From positions 286 to 64,285 of the forward strand of contig CCNB01000012.1 of NCBI GenBank assembly GCA_000824785.1: a stretch of 64,000 nt of DNA, written 5' to 3'. Source of the DNA: Mesorhizobium plurifarium. Lineage in GTDB: Bacteria; Pseudomonadota; Alphaproteobacteria; Rhizobiales; Rhizobiaceae. Positions within the stretch are counted from its first letter, which is position 1. The number at the start of each line of letters is the position of its first letter. Of this stretch, positions 18,681 through 25,973 are shown piece after piece. Made by a program: the position numbers and the translations under genes. The notes beneath the pieces are model-generated. The model did no database searches, was not told the DNA's origin, and saw only the letters and a list, made by a program, of their open reading frames with translations.

Positions 18681-19069
18681 TGAGACTGCATGCGATGCTC
18701 ATGCGCACTCTGGTCAGGCAGAACAATCTCGGCGCGGTTCGACGCGACCCGGTTAGCGTCACGACCAGTTCATACGTACCATGGTCCGACCACACCGAGT
18801 TATCAATGGGACTTTCGGAGCTCTGCTGGAAGGCCGATTATCTGGTTGACAAACCAAGGAACGGATCATTAACCCTTGCGTTCGATTATGAGAACAAAAC
18901 GTGATTCGATTCTTTGAGGAGAATTAGGCAAAATGTTCCTGCTTTGTTCCGCAGTCAGGCTGGAGCAAGGAAAGGTGTTGAAAACAAGCTGGGCGGATAG
19001 GCAAATCAGGTCCGTTGGCCCAGTTTGGCGAAAACCTTGAAAAATGAAGCCCGCTACAGGAGGTCAAGA
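18681..19069 (+). other. Intergenic stretch before the dCTP deaminase-like pair
   Basis: No gene is recognised. A 75-codon open frame at 18677-18904 has no family features. A GGAGG ribosome site at the right end belongs to the next small gene. Confidence 0.35.
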
Positions 19070-19321
19070 ATGTTTTTAAAATGCACGCCCATAATGGATG
19101 GTCCCGGCCCCCTAGAGACGATTGTTAAAATTCAAACCGCGGAAGGGACTCAGGAGGAAGTTGCTGTATATAAGGGTCTCGTCAATAATGGTTTTCTGGA
19201 GGTTGGCCCCCCTATTGTCAGCACATCGGATAAGGTTTTGATTGAGTTGCCTACAGAATCGGCCTCCGGAAGATGGAGAATTTGGGTGGCGGATTCTCAA
19301 TTTAGCAGCAAGGCTGCCTAA
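19070..19321 (+). CDS. Small uncharacterised protein upstream of dCTP deaminase-like gene
   Basis: An 83-residue protein starts MFLKCTPIMDGPGPLETIVK after a strong AGGAGG ribosome site. I do not recognise the family. Predicted beta-rich pattern (ETIVKIQTAE, KVLIELPTES, RWRIWVADS) and no membrane segment. It ends 19 bp before the dCTP deaminase-like gene, so the two are probably one operon. Base composition here is visibly lower in G+C than the nif genes on either side, suggesting separate acquisition. A partner role for the deaminase is inference. Confidence 0.65.
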   Translation: MFLKCTPIMDGPGPLETIVKIQTAEGTQEEVAVYKGLVNNGFLEVGPPIVSTSDKVLIELPTESASGRWRIWVADSQFSSKAA

Positions 19322-19340
19322 GCCCGTTTGGGAGGGGTCA

Positions 19341-19871
19341 ATGATACTGACGGATAGAGAGATCCGAATAGCTTTGCAGCAAAAGCAGATCGTCATTGAC
19401 CCCGAGCCCGATCTCACAATCGCAATTTCCTCAACTAGTATTGACCTAACTCTAGACGATAATTTTGCGACTTGGCCTCAAATTAACGGCCTTTCAATTC
19501 GACCCGGCGCCCCAGGTTACAGCTACGCAGCAGTTGCCGGTCTTCAGGTAAAACAACAGTCGCCCACCTTCGCCCTGCAACCTGGTCGTTTCGTGCTAGC
19601 GTGGACAAAGCAGAGGGTTAACATTCCCTACACATCCCGTCTCGCAGCTAGGGTTGAGGGGAAAAGTTCACTGGCAAGGCTCGGAGTAAGCGTCCACGTT
19701 ACGGCTCCGATCGTACACGCCGGGTTCAACAATCGCATTCAATTAGAAATGTTTAATTTTGGGCAGAACGAAGTCGTTCTAGACGCCGGGATGTGGATTT
19801 GCCAACTTGTATTCGAGCATACAGCCGGAACGCCCGATAAGGGCTACTCTGGAATGTTTCAGGGCAATTGA
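19341..19871 (+). CDS. dCTP deaminase-family protein
   Basis: The 176-residue protein starts MILTDREIRIALQQKQI after GGAGGGG. It has the dCTP deaminase/dUTPase fold signature: SSTSIDLTLDD near residue 34, GKSSLARLGVSVHVTA (active-site Ser and Arg), and IQLEMFNFGQNEVVL holding the catalytic Glu. These residues look intact. Housekeeping Dcd makes dUTP for thymidylate synthesis, but members of this family also act in anti-phage defence by depleting dCTP. Its place between nifA and nifB, with a small partner and low G+C, argues for a mobile or accessory copy. Which role applies cannot be decided from sequence. Confidence 0.8.
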   Translation: MILTDREIRIALQQKQIVIDPEPDLTIAISSTSIDLTLDDNFATWPQINGLSIRPGAPGYSYAAVAGLQVKQQSPTFALQPGRFVLAWTKQRVNIPYTSRLAARVEGKSSLARLGVSVHVTAPIVHAGFNNRIQLEMFNFGQNEVVLDAGMWICQLVFEHTAGTPDKGYSGMFQGN

Positions 19872-19878
19872 CGGATAA

Positions 19879-20067
19879 TTATTTCCCTTCGCGCTTCCGC
19901 CGCGCCAGTTCCTTTATCTGCGCATTGGTGAGCTTCGGCGCGTGAGCGACCTTGCCTAGAGCGGACTCAAAGGCTTCGTCCGATTGGTCAGTTCCAAGTT
20001 CCCGCGCGGCTTTGCGAAACTTCTCGACTTGTGATTCCTCCGCCCTTGGGGCGGGCTTCTTGGTCAC
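19879..20067 (-). CDS. Small conserved-looking hypothetical protein
   Basis: This 62-residue, highly charged protein begins MTKKPAPRAEESQVEKFRKA and ends LTNAQIKELARRKREGK. Its start is GTG at 20067, whose GTGA overlaps the stop of the broken gene upstream, so the two formed an operon. No domain is recognised. The helical, lysine-rich make-up would suit a small nucleic-acid or partner-binding protein, but that is guesswork. With its neighbour broken it may no longer have a role. Confidence 0.45.
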   Translation of the reverse strand: MTKKPAPRAEESQVEKFRKAARELGTDQSDEAFESALGKVAHAPKLTNAQIKELARRKREGK

Positions 20068-20573
20068 TGGAAAGCGTCTCCTTTGTCGCTGTCGTCCTCA
20101 TAAACCAAATCAAAGCTATTTTCGAGGATTTAAAGCCAGAGTTTCCGCTTAGCTTTTGTCCAATTTGAACCCGGAGGGGGCAGGCGATCTATCAATCCCT
20201 TAATGATGGGATCCAAAGTCGGCGTATCGCCCCCGCCACCTGATCCTCCACCACTACCACCCTTGCCTACTCCGTCATCGTTTGCCTTGAACGATGCAGA
20301 TGCGGGTACGACCAAGCGATTGCGGCCGCTCTCGTAAAATCCCGCTTCCTCAGCGGATCGTTCCAAGGCTTGACGGGCCCCGTGACGTCTGTTTGGCCGC
20401 TACGCCCCAGGTTTTGATATCGCGCTCGAAAGCAGCCGCAGGCGGCACAACTCCGCCTTTATAATTCTCATATACGAGCTTGTAGAGAGGAACCGTCAGG
20501 AAGGCCTCTACCTTGGCCTTGCGCTCTTGAGTTGGGTCGGCGGACATACGTCCGAGCGGTGTCAACTTGAGAT
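20064..20573 (-). pseudogene. Broken conserved hypothetical gene (frameshift plus stop)
   Basis: One frame reads LKLTPLGRMSADPTQERK, KVEAFLTVPLYKLVYENYKG and FERDIKTWGVAAKQTSRG. The protein then continues one frame over: ARQALERSAEEAGFYESG, a Gly/Ser linker, and IIKGLIDRLPPPGSNWTKA with KRKLWL, where a TAA interrupts. Past the stop the frame carries on as ILENSFDLVYED. So a frameshift near 20380 and a nonsense codon near 20143 broke the gene. The 5' end is fused to the transposase remnant at about 20574. The family is uncharacterised. Confidence 0.6.
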
Positions 20574-20987
20574 CGGGGAAAGCTCGCCGGAGGCCATAGC
20601 AAGGCGAATGCGATGGCACAGGAACCAAGCTGCCTCATAGGTGCATTCGAGTATGCGGTGCATCTGGTGAGCGCTAATGCCTTTCTTCGAGGCGCACATA
20701 AGGTGGATGGCCTGTAGCCACTTGGTGAGCGGCAGATGGCTTTCCTCGAAGATCGTGCCCATGCGGACGGTGAACTGCGAACGGCAGGCGCTGCACTTGT
20801 ACAGGCCGTGACGCTCGACGCCGTTCGGGTTCTTCTTGGAAGGCTTGGTGCGAACGCCCTTCAAGGCATAGGTGCGATCAACGCTACCGCACTTCGGGCA
20901 AACCGGACCGTTCGGCCACAGTATGGATTCGACATGCTCGAAAGCCTTGGCTTCGTCATGGAATTCGGGGCGGGACAGAACGGACAT
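20574..20987 (-). pseudogene. IS1595-family transposase, truncated at its C-terminus
   Basis: From Met 20987 the product has an N-terminal zinc ribbon (CPKCG and CSACRSQF) and SHLPLTKWLQAIHLMCASKK, then KGISAHQMHRILECTYEAAW, the start of ISXO2/IS1595 transposases. After about 137 residues (HRIRLAMASGELS) the catalytic domain is missing, replaced by an unrelated gene. The element can no longer transpose. Its other end abuts a truncated Fic gene, which it may have disrupted. Confidence 0.75.
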
Positions 20988-20988
20988 A

Positions 20989-21014
20989 GCGATAACGATT
21001 GGAATCGTTATCGC
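20989..21014. repeat. Perfect 11-bp inverted repeat at the transposase start
   Basis: GCGATAACGAT and ATCGTTATCGC are separated by the four bases TGGA. It lies immediately upstream of the transposase ATG on the minus strand, at the junction with the Fic fragment. It could be an autoregulatory operator or part of the element's end. Confidence 0.5.
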
Positions 21015-21039
21015 AGTTCCATTTGGGTTTGTCAACCAG

Positions 21040-21572
21040 ATAATCGCCGCTGGAAGGCGTCCACAGCGAAAGACCCGTTCGAGGCCTCCTTCGCTTTGCT
21101 TGCAGGCATCGCTTACCTGCAGCCCTTCATCGATGGCAACAAGAGGACCGGGCGATTGCTCAGCAACATCCCGCTACTGAAAGCAGGACTGCCTCCTGTC
21201 TCCTTCATCGGAGTGGGTAGAGCCGCTTACGGGCTCGGCATGACGACATGGTACGAACTGGCTGATACAAGCTACCTCGGTGAAGCGATCGCGGAAGGCT
21301 ATGCAATCACAGCGCCGTCCTACCTTGTGGCAACGACCACCAAGAGAGTGCCGCGCTCAGTGGAGATCAGGATGCGACGGCGCCTTGACGACGCCGTCGC
21401 GGAGTATCTCAGCGGGGCAGTCGACAGTCCCGATTTGATGCCAAGCGATTTCGCGAGAGACGCATTCAGGGATCTCGAGGGAGAAGACCTGGATGTCACA
21501 GTTCAGTCCTTCGCGGACGTCATCGCGTCTATCAATGAGTTGAACTGCGTCTGCATACGGTGTCACGCCTGA
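21040..21572 (+). pseudogene. Fic-domain protein, 5'-truncated
   Basis: The fragment carries AYLQPFIDGNKRTGRLLSN, the Fic active-site motif HxFx(D/E)GNxRxxR, but with Gln where the catalytic His should be. It is followed by LPPVSFIGVGRAAYGLG and a C-terminal extension. Fic enzymes transfer AMP or other groups to proteins. The N-terminal half, about 150-200 residues in relatives, is lost where the IS1595 remnant begins. With both truncation and loss of His it is most likely inactive. Confidence 0.7.
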
Positions 21573-21799
21573 GCCTTGTCGAAAAATATCGCAGGGTGAG
21601 ACCCGGGGGAGGCCCCACACACGTTGGACCGTAGGCCGCCTGCATAAATCGTAACGGCAACCATTTGATATAACGTGATATTTTTCGGCCAAAGCAATTT
21701 TGCATGAAAGATGCATAAATTGACGCCCTTCCAATGAGTCCGCCTCCGTCATCAATCCGAATGAGCAGCCCGCTCAAAATTTCGAGTTGGTAAGGCGAT

Positions 21800-22430
21800 A
21801 TTGGAAGATGTCCTCGGGGTGATCGGCAGGACGTTCTACTATGGCGTGCGAGCGCGACAATTGCTTTGTGCATCCCGTTCCGCTTGGCGACGTTCATCGC
21901 CCAGGCCTTGTGTCACGGCCTTTTGCCTACGCGAGTCATCAGCGCTTGGGCAGCCTATAGATGAAGGTCCGCATCATGCCCCCCGCACCGGACTCGTCGA
22001 GCTTCGGCACCAGTCCCGGGATAGGCCCACCGCCTTGGAGCTTCTGAATCGCTGCGGAATGCTGATCGTCGCGGCATAGGCGAGTGCCACCACGGGGCCG
22101 ACACCGCGGGGAGGTCGCGCGTCATTTCTGGTGATCATGAGCACTTTTTTGTGCAGGCGCAGCTTCTGTCGGGCGGGCAGCAGCCTCCATGATCTCTTCG
22201 AGATCGGGCATGCCTTCGACGGGCTCGCAAATCCGCTCCTGCGCAAGTCGAATACCCATCTGCCCGGTTCGCTGCCCCAGAGGTGCAACTCGCCGCAGCG
22301 GCCGGCCTACGGCCTCTATGCCGAGCAGCTTTTCTGGCGCGCCCTTCGCCGCGCCGCGTGGCACCAACCAGCGTTCCTGGCTCTGCCGCATCCGGCCTAG
22401 CTTTCGGCACACCGGCCGCTTCAAGGCACT
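21800..22430 (-). pseudogene. IS110-family transposase remnant
   Basis: Several frames on the minus strand together give an IS110 transposase: [20 protein letters not shown], then after a frame change RGVGPVVALAYAATISIPQ and RFRSSKAVG, then after more changes MNVAKRNGMHKAIVALARH, the family C-terminus. The gene is broken by multiple frameshifts and stops. It occupies most of the space between the Fic fragment and the nifB regulatory region. Confidence 0.7.
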
Positions 22431-22541
22431 ATGCGCTTGGGAAGACCGCGCCCAATCTCGGCGACCATGAGCTGGCGCTCGGCCAGCGTCGCTGAACCCT
22501 CCAATGCCGAGCGAGCTTTCAAGTCGCAAGTCCGACAAAAG

Positions 22542-22557
22542 TGTGACGTAACGAACA
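22542..22557 (+). promoter_or_regulatory. NifA upstream activator site for nifB
   Basis: TGTGACGTAACGAACA is an exact TGT-N10-ACA site, 53 bp before the -24 element. Confidence 0.8.
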
Positions 22558-22610
22558 GGCGGAATCGCGCATGAAAGCCGACATATTGAACTGAAACCGC
22601 TTGTTTGAGC

Positions 22611-22625
22611 TGGCACAACTTTTGC
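22611..22625 (+). promoter_or_regulatory. Sigma-54 (-24/-12) promoter of nifB
   Basis: TGGCACAACTTTTGC is a near-perfect -24/-12 promoter with correct 12-base GG-GC spacing, 39 bp before the nifB ATG. Confidence 0.85.
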
Positions 22626-22664
22626 GCCTTGAACTGCAACGTCCACCCCGGAACGGAGCCGTTC

Positions 22665-24146
22665 ATGTCTTTACCGACGATCTCGCTTGAGAGTTTGGTC
22701 AGCACTAAATCATTCGACCAGTTGCTGACGATCGCGAAATCCGCCGGTTGCGCATCTTCATCCTGCGGCTCGTCCGCAAAGCCGGACGAGATGGACTCCG
22801 CTGTCTGGGAGAAGATCAAGGACCATCCATGCTTTTCCGAAGAGGCGCACCACTATTTCGCGCGCATGCATGTGGCGGTCGCGCCAGCCTGCAACATCCA
22901 GTGCAACTACTGCAATCGCAAATATGACTGCGCCAATGAAAGCCGGCCCGGGGTCGTGTCGGAAAAGCTGACCCCAGAACAGGCGCGACGCAAGGTGATC
23001 GCGGTCGCCAACGAAGTGCCCCAGCTTTCCGTCCTCGGGATCGCCGGGCCGGGCGACGCCTGTTACGACTGGAAGAAGACAAAGGCAACTTTCGAACGCG
23101 TCGCCAGAGAAATCCGCGACATCAAGCTGTGCATCTCCACCAACGGTCTCGCGTTGCCGGATCATGTTGCCGAACTTGCTGACATGAATGTCGATCATGT
23201 GACAATCACCATCAACATGGTTGACCCCGAAATCGGCGCAAAGATCTATCCTTGGATCTTTTACAACCATCGCCGCCACACCGGCATCGACGCTGCCAGG
23301 ATCCTGCACAAGCGGCAGATGTTGGGCCTGGAGATGCTGACCGCGCGCGGCATTCTCACCAAGATCAATTCGGTGATGATCCCCAGCGTCAACGACGAAC
23401 ATCTGATTGAGGTCAATAAATGGGTAAAGGAGCGCGGCGCGTTCCTGCACAATGTCATGCCACTGATTTCCGACCCGGCGCACGGTACGCATTTCGGCCT
23501 AACCGGGCAGCGCGGCCCAACGGCGTTTGAGCTGAAGACGCTTCAGGATCGGCTTGAAGGTGGCGTCAAGCTGATGCGCCATTGCCGGCAGTGCCGGGCC
23601 GACGCTGTCGGCCTGCTTGGCGAGGATCGTGGCCAGGAGTTCACGATCGACCAGATTTCCGACGACATCACCTACGACGCCAGCAAACGCGAGGCCTATC
23701 GGGAGGTGGTCGCGCGCGAGCGCGGCGATCACGTGGCAGCCAAAAGCCAAGCGGTCGCGACCGTCAAGGCAACGGATTCCGGCAAATCGCTCCACATCGC
23801 TGTGGCGACCAAAGGCGGCGGCCGGATCAACGAACATTTCGGCCATTCGGAGGAATTCCAGGTTTATGAGGTCTCTCACAGGGGGATCAGCTTCATCGGG
23901 CATCGCAAGGTCGAGCAGTATTGCCTCGGCGGCCGAGGCGCGGACGCCACCCTCGACGGCGTCATAGCTATGCTCAAAGGCATCGATATCGTGCTGTGCG
24001 CCAAGATCGGAGATTGCCCCAAGGATCAGCTCGCGGAAGCTGGAATCCGGGCAATGGATGTTTATGGCTACGACTACATCGAGACCGCTATCAGCGCGCT
24101 TTACGCCGCCGAGTTTGGGAGCGAACCACTGGCGGCGACGGCTTGA
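22665..24146 (+). CDS. nifB: NifB, radical-SAM FeMo-cofactor biosynthesis protein
   Basis: NifB builds the 8Fe-9S-carbide precursor (NifB-co) of FeMo-co. The 493-residue protein begins MSLPTISLESLVSTKSFDQL and has the radical-SAM motif CNIQCNYCNRKYDCANES near residue 79. Two more cysteines sit in HCRQCRADAVG, and a NifX-like C-terminal domain holds KGGGRINEHFGHSEEFQVYE. The ATG at 22665 is chosen because it follows the promoter and matches the family start. It is the first gene of nifB-fdxN-nifZ-fixU. Confidence 0.96.
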   Translation: MSLPTISLESLVSTKSFDQLLTIAKSAGCASSSCGSSAKPDEMDSAVWEKIKDHPCFSEEAHHYFARMHVAVAPACNIQCNYCNRKYDCANESRPGVVSEKLTPEQARRKVIAVANEVPQLSVLGIAGPGDACYDWKKTKATFERVAREIRDIKLCISTNGLALPDHVAELADMNVDHVTITINMVDPEIGAKIYPWIFYNHRRHTGIDAARILHKRQMLGLEMLTARGILTKINSVMIPSVNDEHLIEVNKWVKERGAFLHNVMPLISDPAHGTHFGLTGQRGPTAFELKTLQDRLEGGVKLMRHCRQCRADAVGLLGEDRGQEFTIDQISDDITYDASKREAYREVVARERGDHVAAKSQAVATVKATDSGKSLHIAVATKGGGRINEHFGHSEEFQVYEVSHRGISFIGHRKVEQYCLGGRGADATLDGVIAMLKGIDIVLCAKIGDCPKDQLAEAGIRAMDVYGYDYIETAISALYAAEFGSEPLAATA

Positions 24147-24179
24147 GCGTCTCGTCCCAACCGAATCAGGAGTTGAGAA

Positions 24180-24374
24180 ATGGCCTTCAAGATCATCGCC
24201 TCGCAATGCACGCAATGCGGTGCATGCGAGTTCGAATGTCCATCGAGTGCGATCAAATTCAAGGGCGAGACCTACGTGATCGATCCGGAGCAGTGCACCG
24301 AATGCAAGGAGGCCTTCGATACCCAGCAATGCGCCTCGGTATGCCCGGTGTCGGGAACCTGCATTCCCGCCTAA
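24180..24374 (+). CDS. fdxN: FdxN, 2[4Fe-4S] ferredoxin
   Basis: This 64-residue bacterial-type ferredoxin has two cluster motifs, [12 protein letters not shown] and a second with [18 protein letters not shown]. FdxN carries electrons to nitrogenase or to NifB. It lies 33 bp after nifB with a GAG-rich ribosome site, the standard position in rhizobia. Confidence 0.95.
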   Translation: MAFKIIASQCTQCGACEFECPSSAIKFKGETYVIDPEQCTECKEAFDTQQCASVCPVSGTCIPA

Positions 24375-24465
24375 CCCTCCAATCGGGTTAGCGACGCGGT
24401 CGGGGTCGCTTCTGGAGCACGCCATGACCTCCGTAACGAACTGCAGCCGTAGAAAGGAGAAGGGG

Positions 24466-24771
24466 ATGGGCCTCGGACGCGAACAGGAGGTCGAGATCCG
24501 CGAGCCTCCACGATTTATGCCGGGCGAGCGGGTCCGTGCCACACGCCACATAAAGAATGACGGCACCTATCCAGGTCGCGAGATAGGCGCAAACCTCGTG
24601 CGGAAGGGCGATGAAGGCTATGTGCGCGACATCGGCACCTTCCTCCAGCAGTTCTACATCTATGCGGTCGAATGGTTCGATCGCGGCACCGTCGTTGGCA
24701 TGCGCTCCCACGAAATGATCAGCCTCGACAAACCCAGGGATTTTTGTGCCGAAATCACGTGTGGTCACTAA
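24466..24771 (+). CDS. nifZ: NifZ, MoFe protein maturation factor
   Basis: NifZ is needed for full maturation of the P-clusters of the MoFe protein. The 101-residue protein includes FMPGERVRATRHIKNDGTYP and VRKGDEGYVRDIGTFLQQFY, both family segments. The ATG at 24466 follows AAAGGAGAAGG with ideal spacing; an earlier ATG at 24424 lacks such a site. It lies between fdxN and fixU. Confidence 0.93.
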   Translation: MGLGREQEVEIREPPRFMPGERVRATRHIKNDGTYPGREIGANLVRKGDEGYVRDIGTFLQQFYIYAVEWFDRGTVVGMRSHEMISLDKPRDFCAEITCGH

Positions 24772-24786
24772 CAAGGGAATAGGCCG

Positions 24787-24999
24787 ATGAAGGTTATGAT
24801 CCGCAAGACCGACGCCGGCCTATCGGCGTATGTGCCCAAGAAGGATCTCGAAGAGCCGATCATCGGCGTCGAGAATGAAGAGCTGTGGGGAGGGTCTATA
24901 ACGCTCAGGAACGGCTGGCGGCTCGTTCTGCCCGACCTTCCGCGAGATACACCTTTGCCGATCACCGTCGAGGCAAGAAAGATTTCCGATGAGGATTGA
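24787..24999 (+). CDS. fixU: FixU/NifT family protein
   Basis: FixU (NifT) is a 70-residue protein always found near nifB or nifK whose exact role is unclear. The sequence starts MKVMIRKTDAGLSAYVPKKD and contains GGSITLRNGWRLVLPDLP, the conserved core. It follows nifZ by 15 bp in the nifB transcription unit. Confidence 0.94.
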   Translation: MKVMIRKTDAGLSAYVPKKDLEEPIIGVENEELWGGSITLRNGWRLVLPDLPRDTPLPITVEARKISDED

Positions 25000-25041
25000 T
25001 GCCGCAGGTCGGCAAGCTGAGAGCGTCAAAGGGAAACGAGC

Positions 25042-25926
25042 ATGAATAGGATCCTGTCCTTGGGCCATCTCATGATCAACCGGGACAGTCATGCCGCAAA
25101 GCAGCTTAAACTGCTGAAGAAGGCTCTCTGCGCCGATGAGATCATCCCGTATCTGGGTCCCGACCTGCTTCGACTTAGGTACGGGGAACCACCGGTACCG
25201 CACACGCCGCAAGCGGTTGCCGCAGCATTCAACGCGCGAGCGCCCGCTCCTTCCAAGATTCGCACCAATATGTGGTCGGTCGCTCAATTCATCGAGCAGC
25301 GCCGGCATCGGCGGACGCTCCAAGCCTGGATGGCTGAGATATTCGCGGGGCCGGTGGCGCCGACCGTTTTCCATGCCTGGCTCGCGACACTTCCGCTCTC
25401 GCTGATCGTCGATAGCTGGTACGATGGCGCCATGCGCGCGGCCCTCATAGACACCGGCCGCACTGATGTCGTCGAAATTCAAGGCGTCACGCGGGCGCAC
25501 CCAATTGGCGACGTTTGGACGAAAACCTACGATTTGTCTGGAACGGAACTCCAACCAGACTCGGCGGCAACGACGGTCCTCTATACGCCGCACGGCAGCA
25601 TCAAGCCGGCCGCAAACTTCCTTATCGCAGATTCGGATTACGTCGAAGCCCTAACCGAAATCGATATCCAGACTCCTATCCCTCGAGCCGTAAAGGAACG
25701 GCGCACCAAGCGCGGCTTCTTTTTCTTCGGCTGCCGGTTCGATGACCAGATGCTGCGCACCTACGCCAGACAGGTCATCAAGCGCTCAAGCGGCCCGCAC
25801 TTCGCGGCGATTGATTCGGCAACGCTGACCAAAAACGAACGCCGCTTCCTTGCAGCAAACGCAATCACGGTCATAGACATGCCGGCAGGCGAAGCCGCGG
25901 CTCAACTGGTTGGGACAGGCGTCTAG
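25042..25926 (+). CDS. SIR2-like domain protein at the end of the nifB operon
   Basis: The 294-residue protein looks like a SIR2_2 family member (NAD-binding Rossmann relatives of sirtuins). Supporting segments are DEIIPYLGPDLLRL near residue 32, where sirtuins have GAGxS, then SLIVDSWYDGAMRAAL, NFLIADSDYVEAL and RGFFFFGCRFDDQMLRTYAR. The GAGxS loop is altered to LGPDL, so catalysis is uncertain. It lies 42 bp after fixU on the same strand and probably shares the NifA-driven transcript. SIR2-like proteins elsewhere act as NADases in phage defence; a role in nitrogen fixation is not known to me. Confidence 0.7.
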   Translation: MNRILSLGHLMINRDSHAAKQLKLLKKALCADEIIPYLGPDLLRLRYGEPPVPHTPQAVAAAFNARAPAPSKIRTNMWSVAQFIEQRRHRRTLQAWMAEIFAGPVAPTVFHAWLATLPLSLIVDSWYDGAMRAALIDTGRTDVVEIQGVTRAHPIGDVWTKTYDLSGTELQPDSAATTVLYTPHGSIKPAANFLIADSDYVEALTEIDIQTPIPRAVKERRTKRGFFFFGCRFDDQMLRTYARQVIKRSSGPHFAAIDSATLTKNERRFLAANAITVIDMPAGEAAAQLVGTGV

Positions 25927-25973
25927 CAGATGATAGCCAGCCTTGCATGTGATGGGCATTTGACGGGGGAGGC

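Noticed and set aside
18677..18904. Possible threonine dehydrogenase remnant after the kbl fragment
   Set aside because: kbl is often followed by tdh, but the translated text does not match Tdh convincingly.
22758..24566. Long minus-strand frames over nifB
   Set aside because: Antisense shadows; nifB on the plus strand is unambiguous with promoter and motifs.
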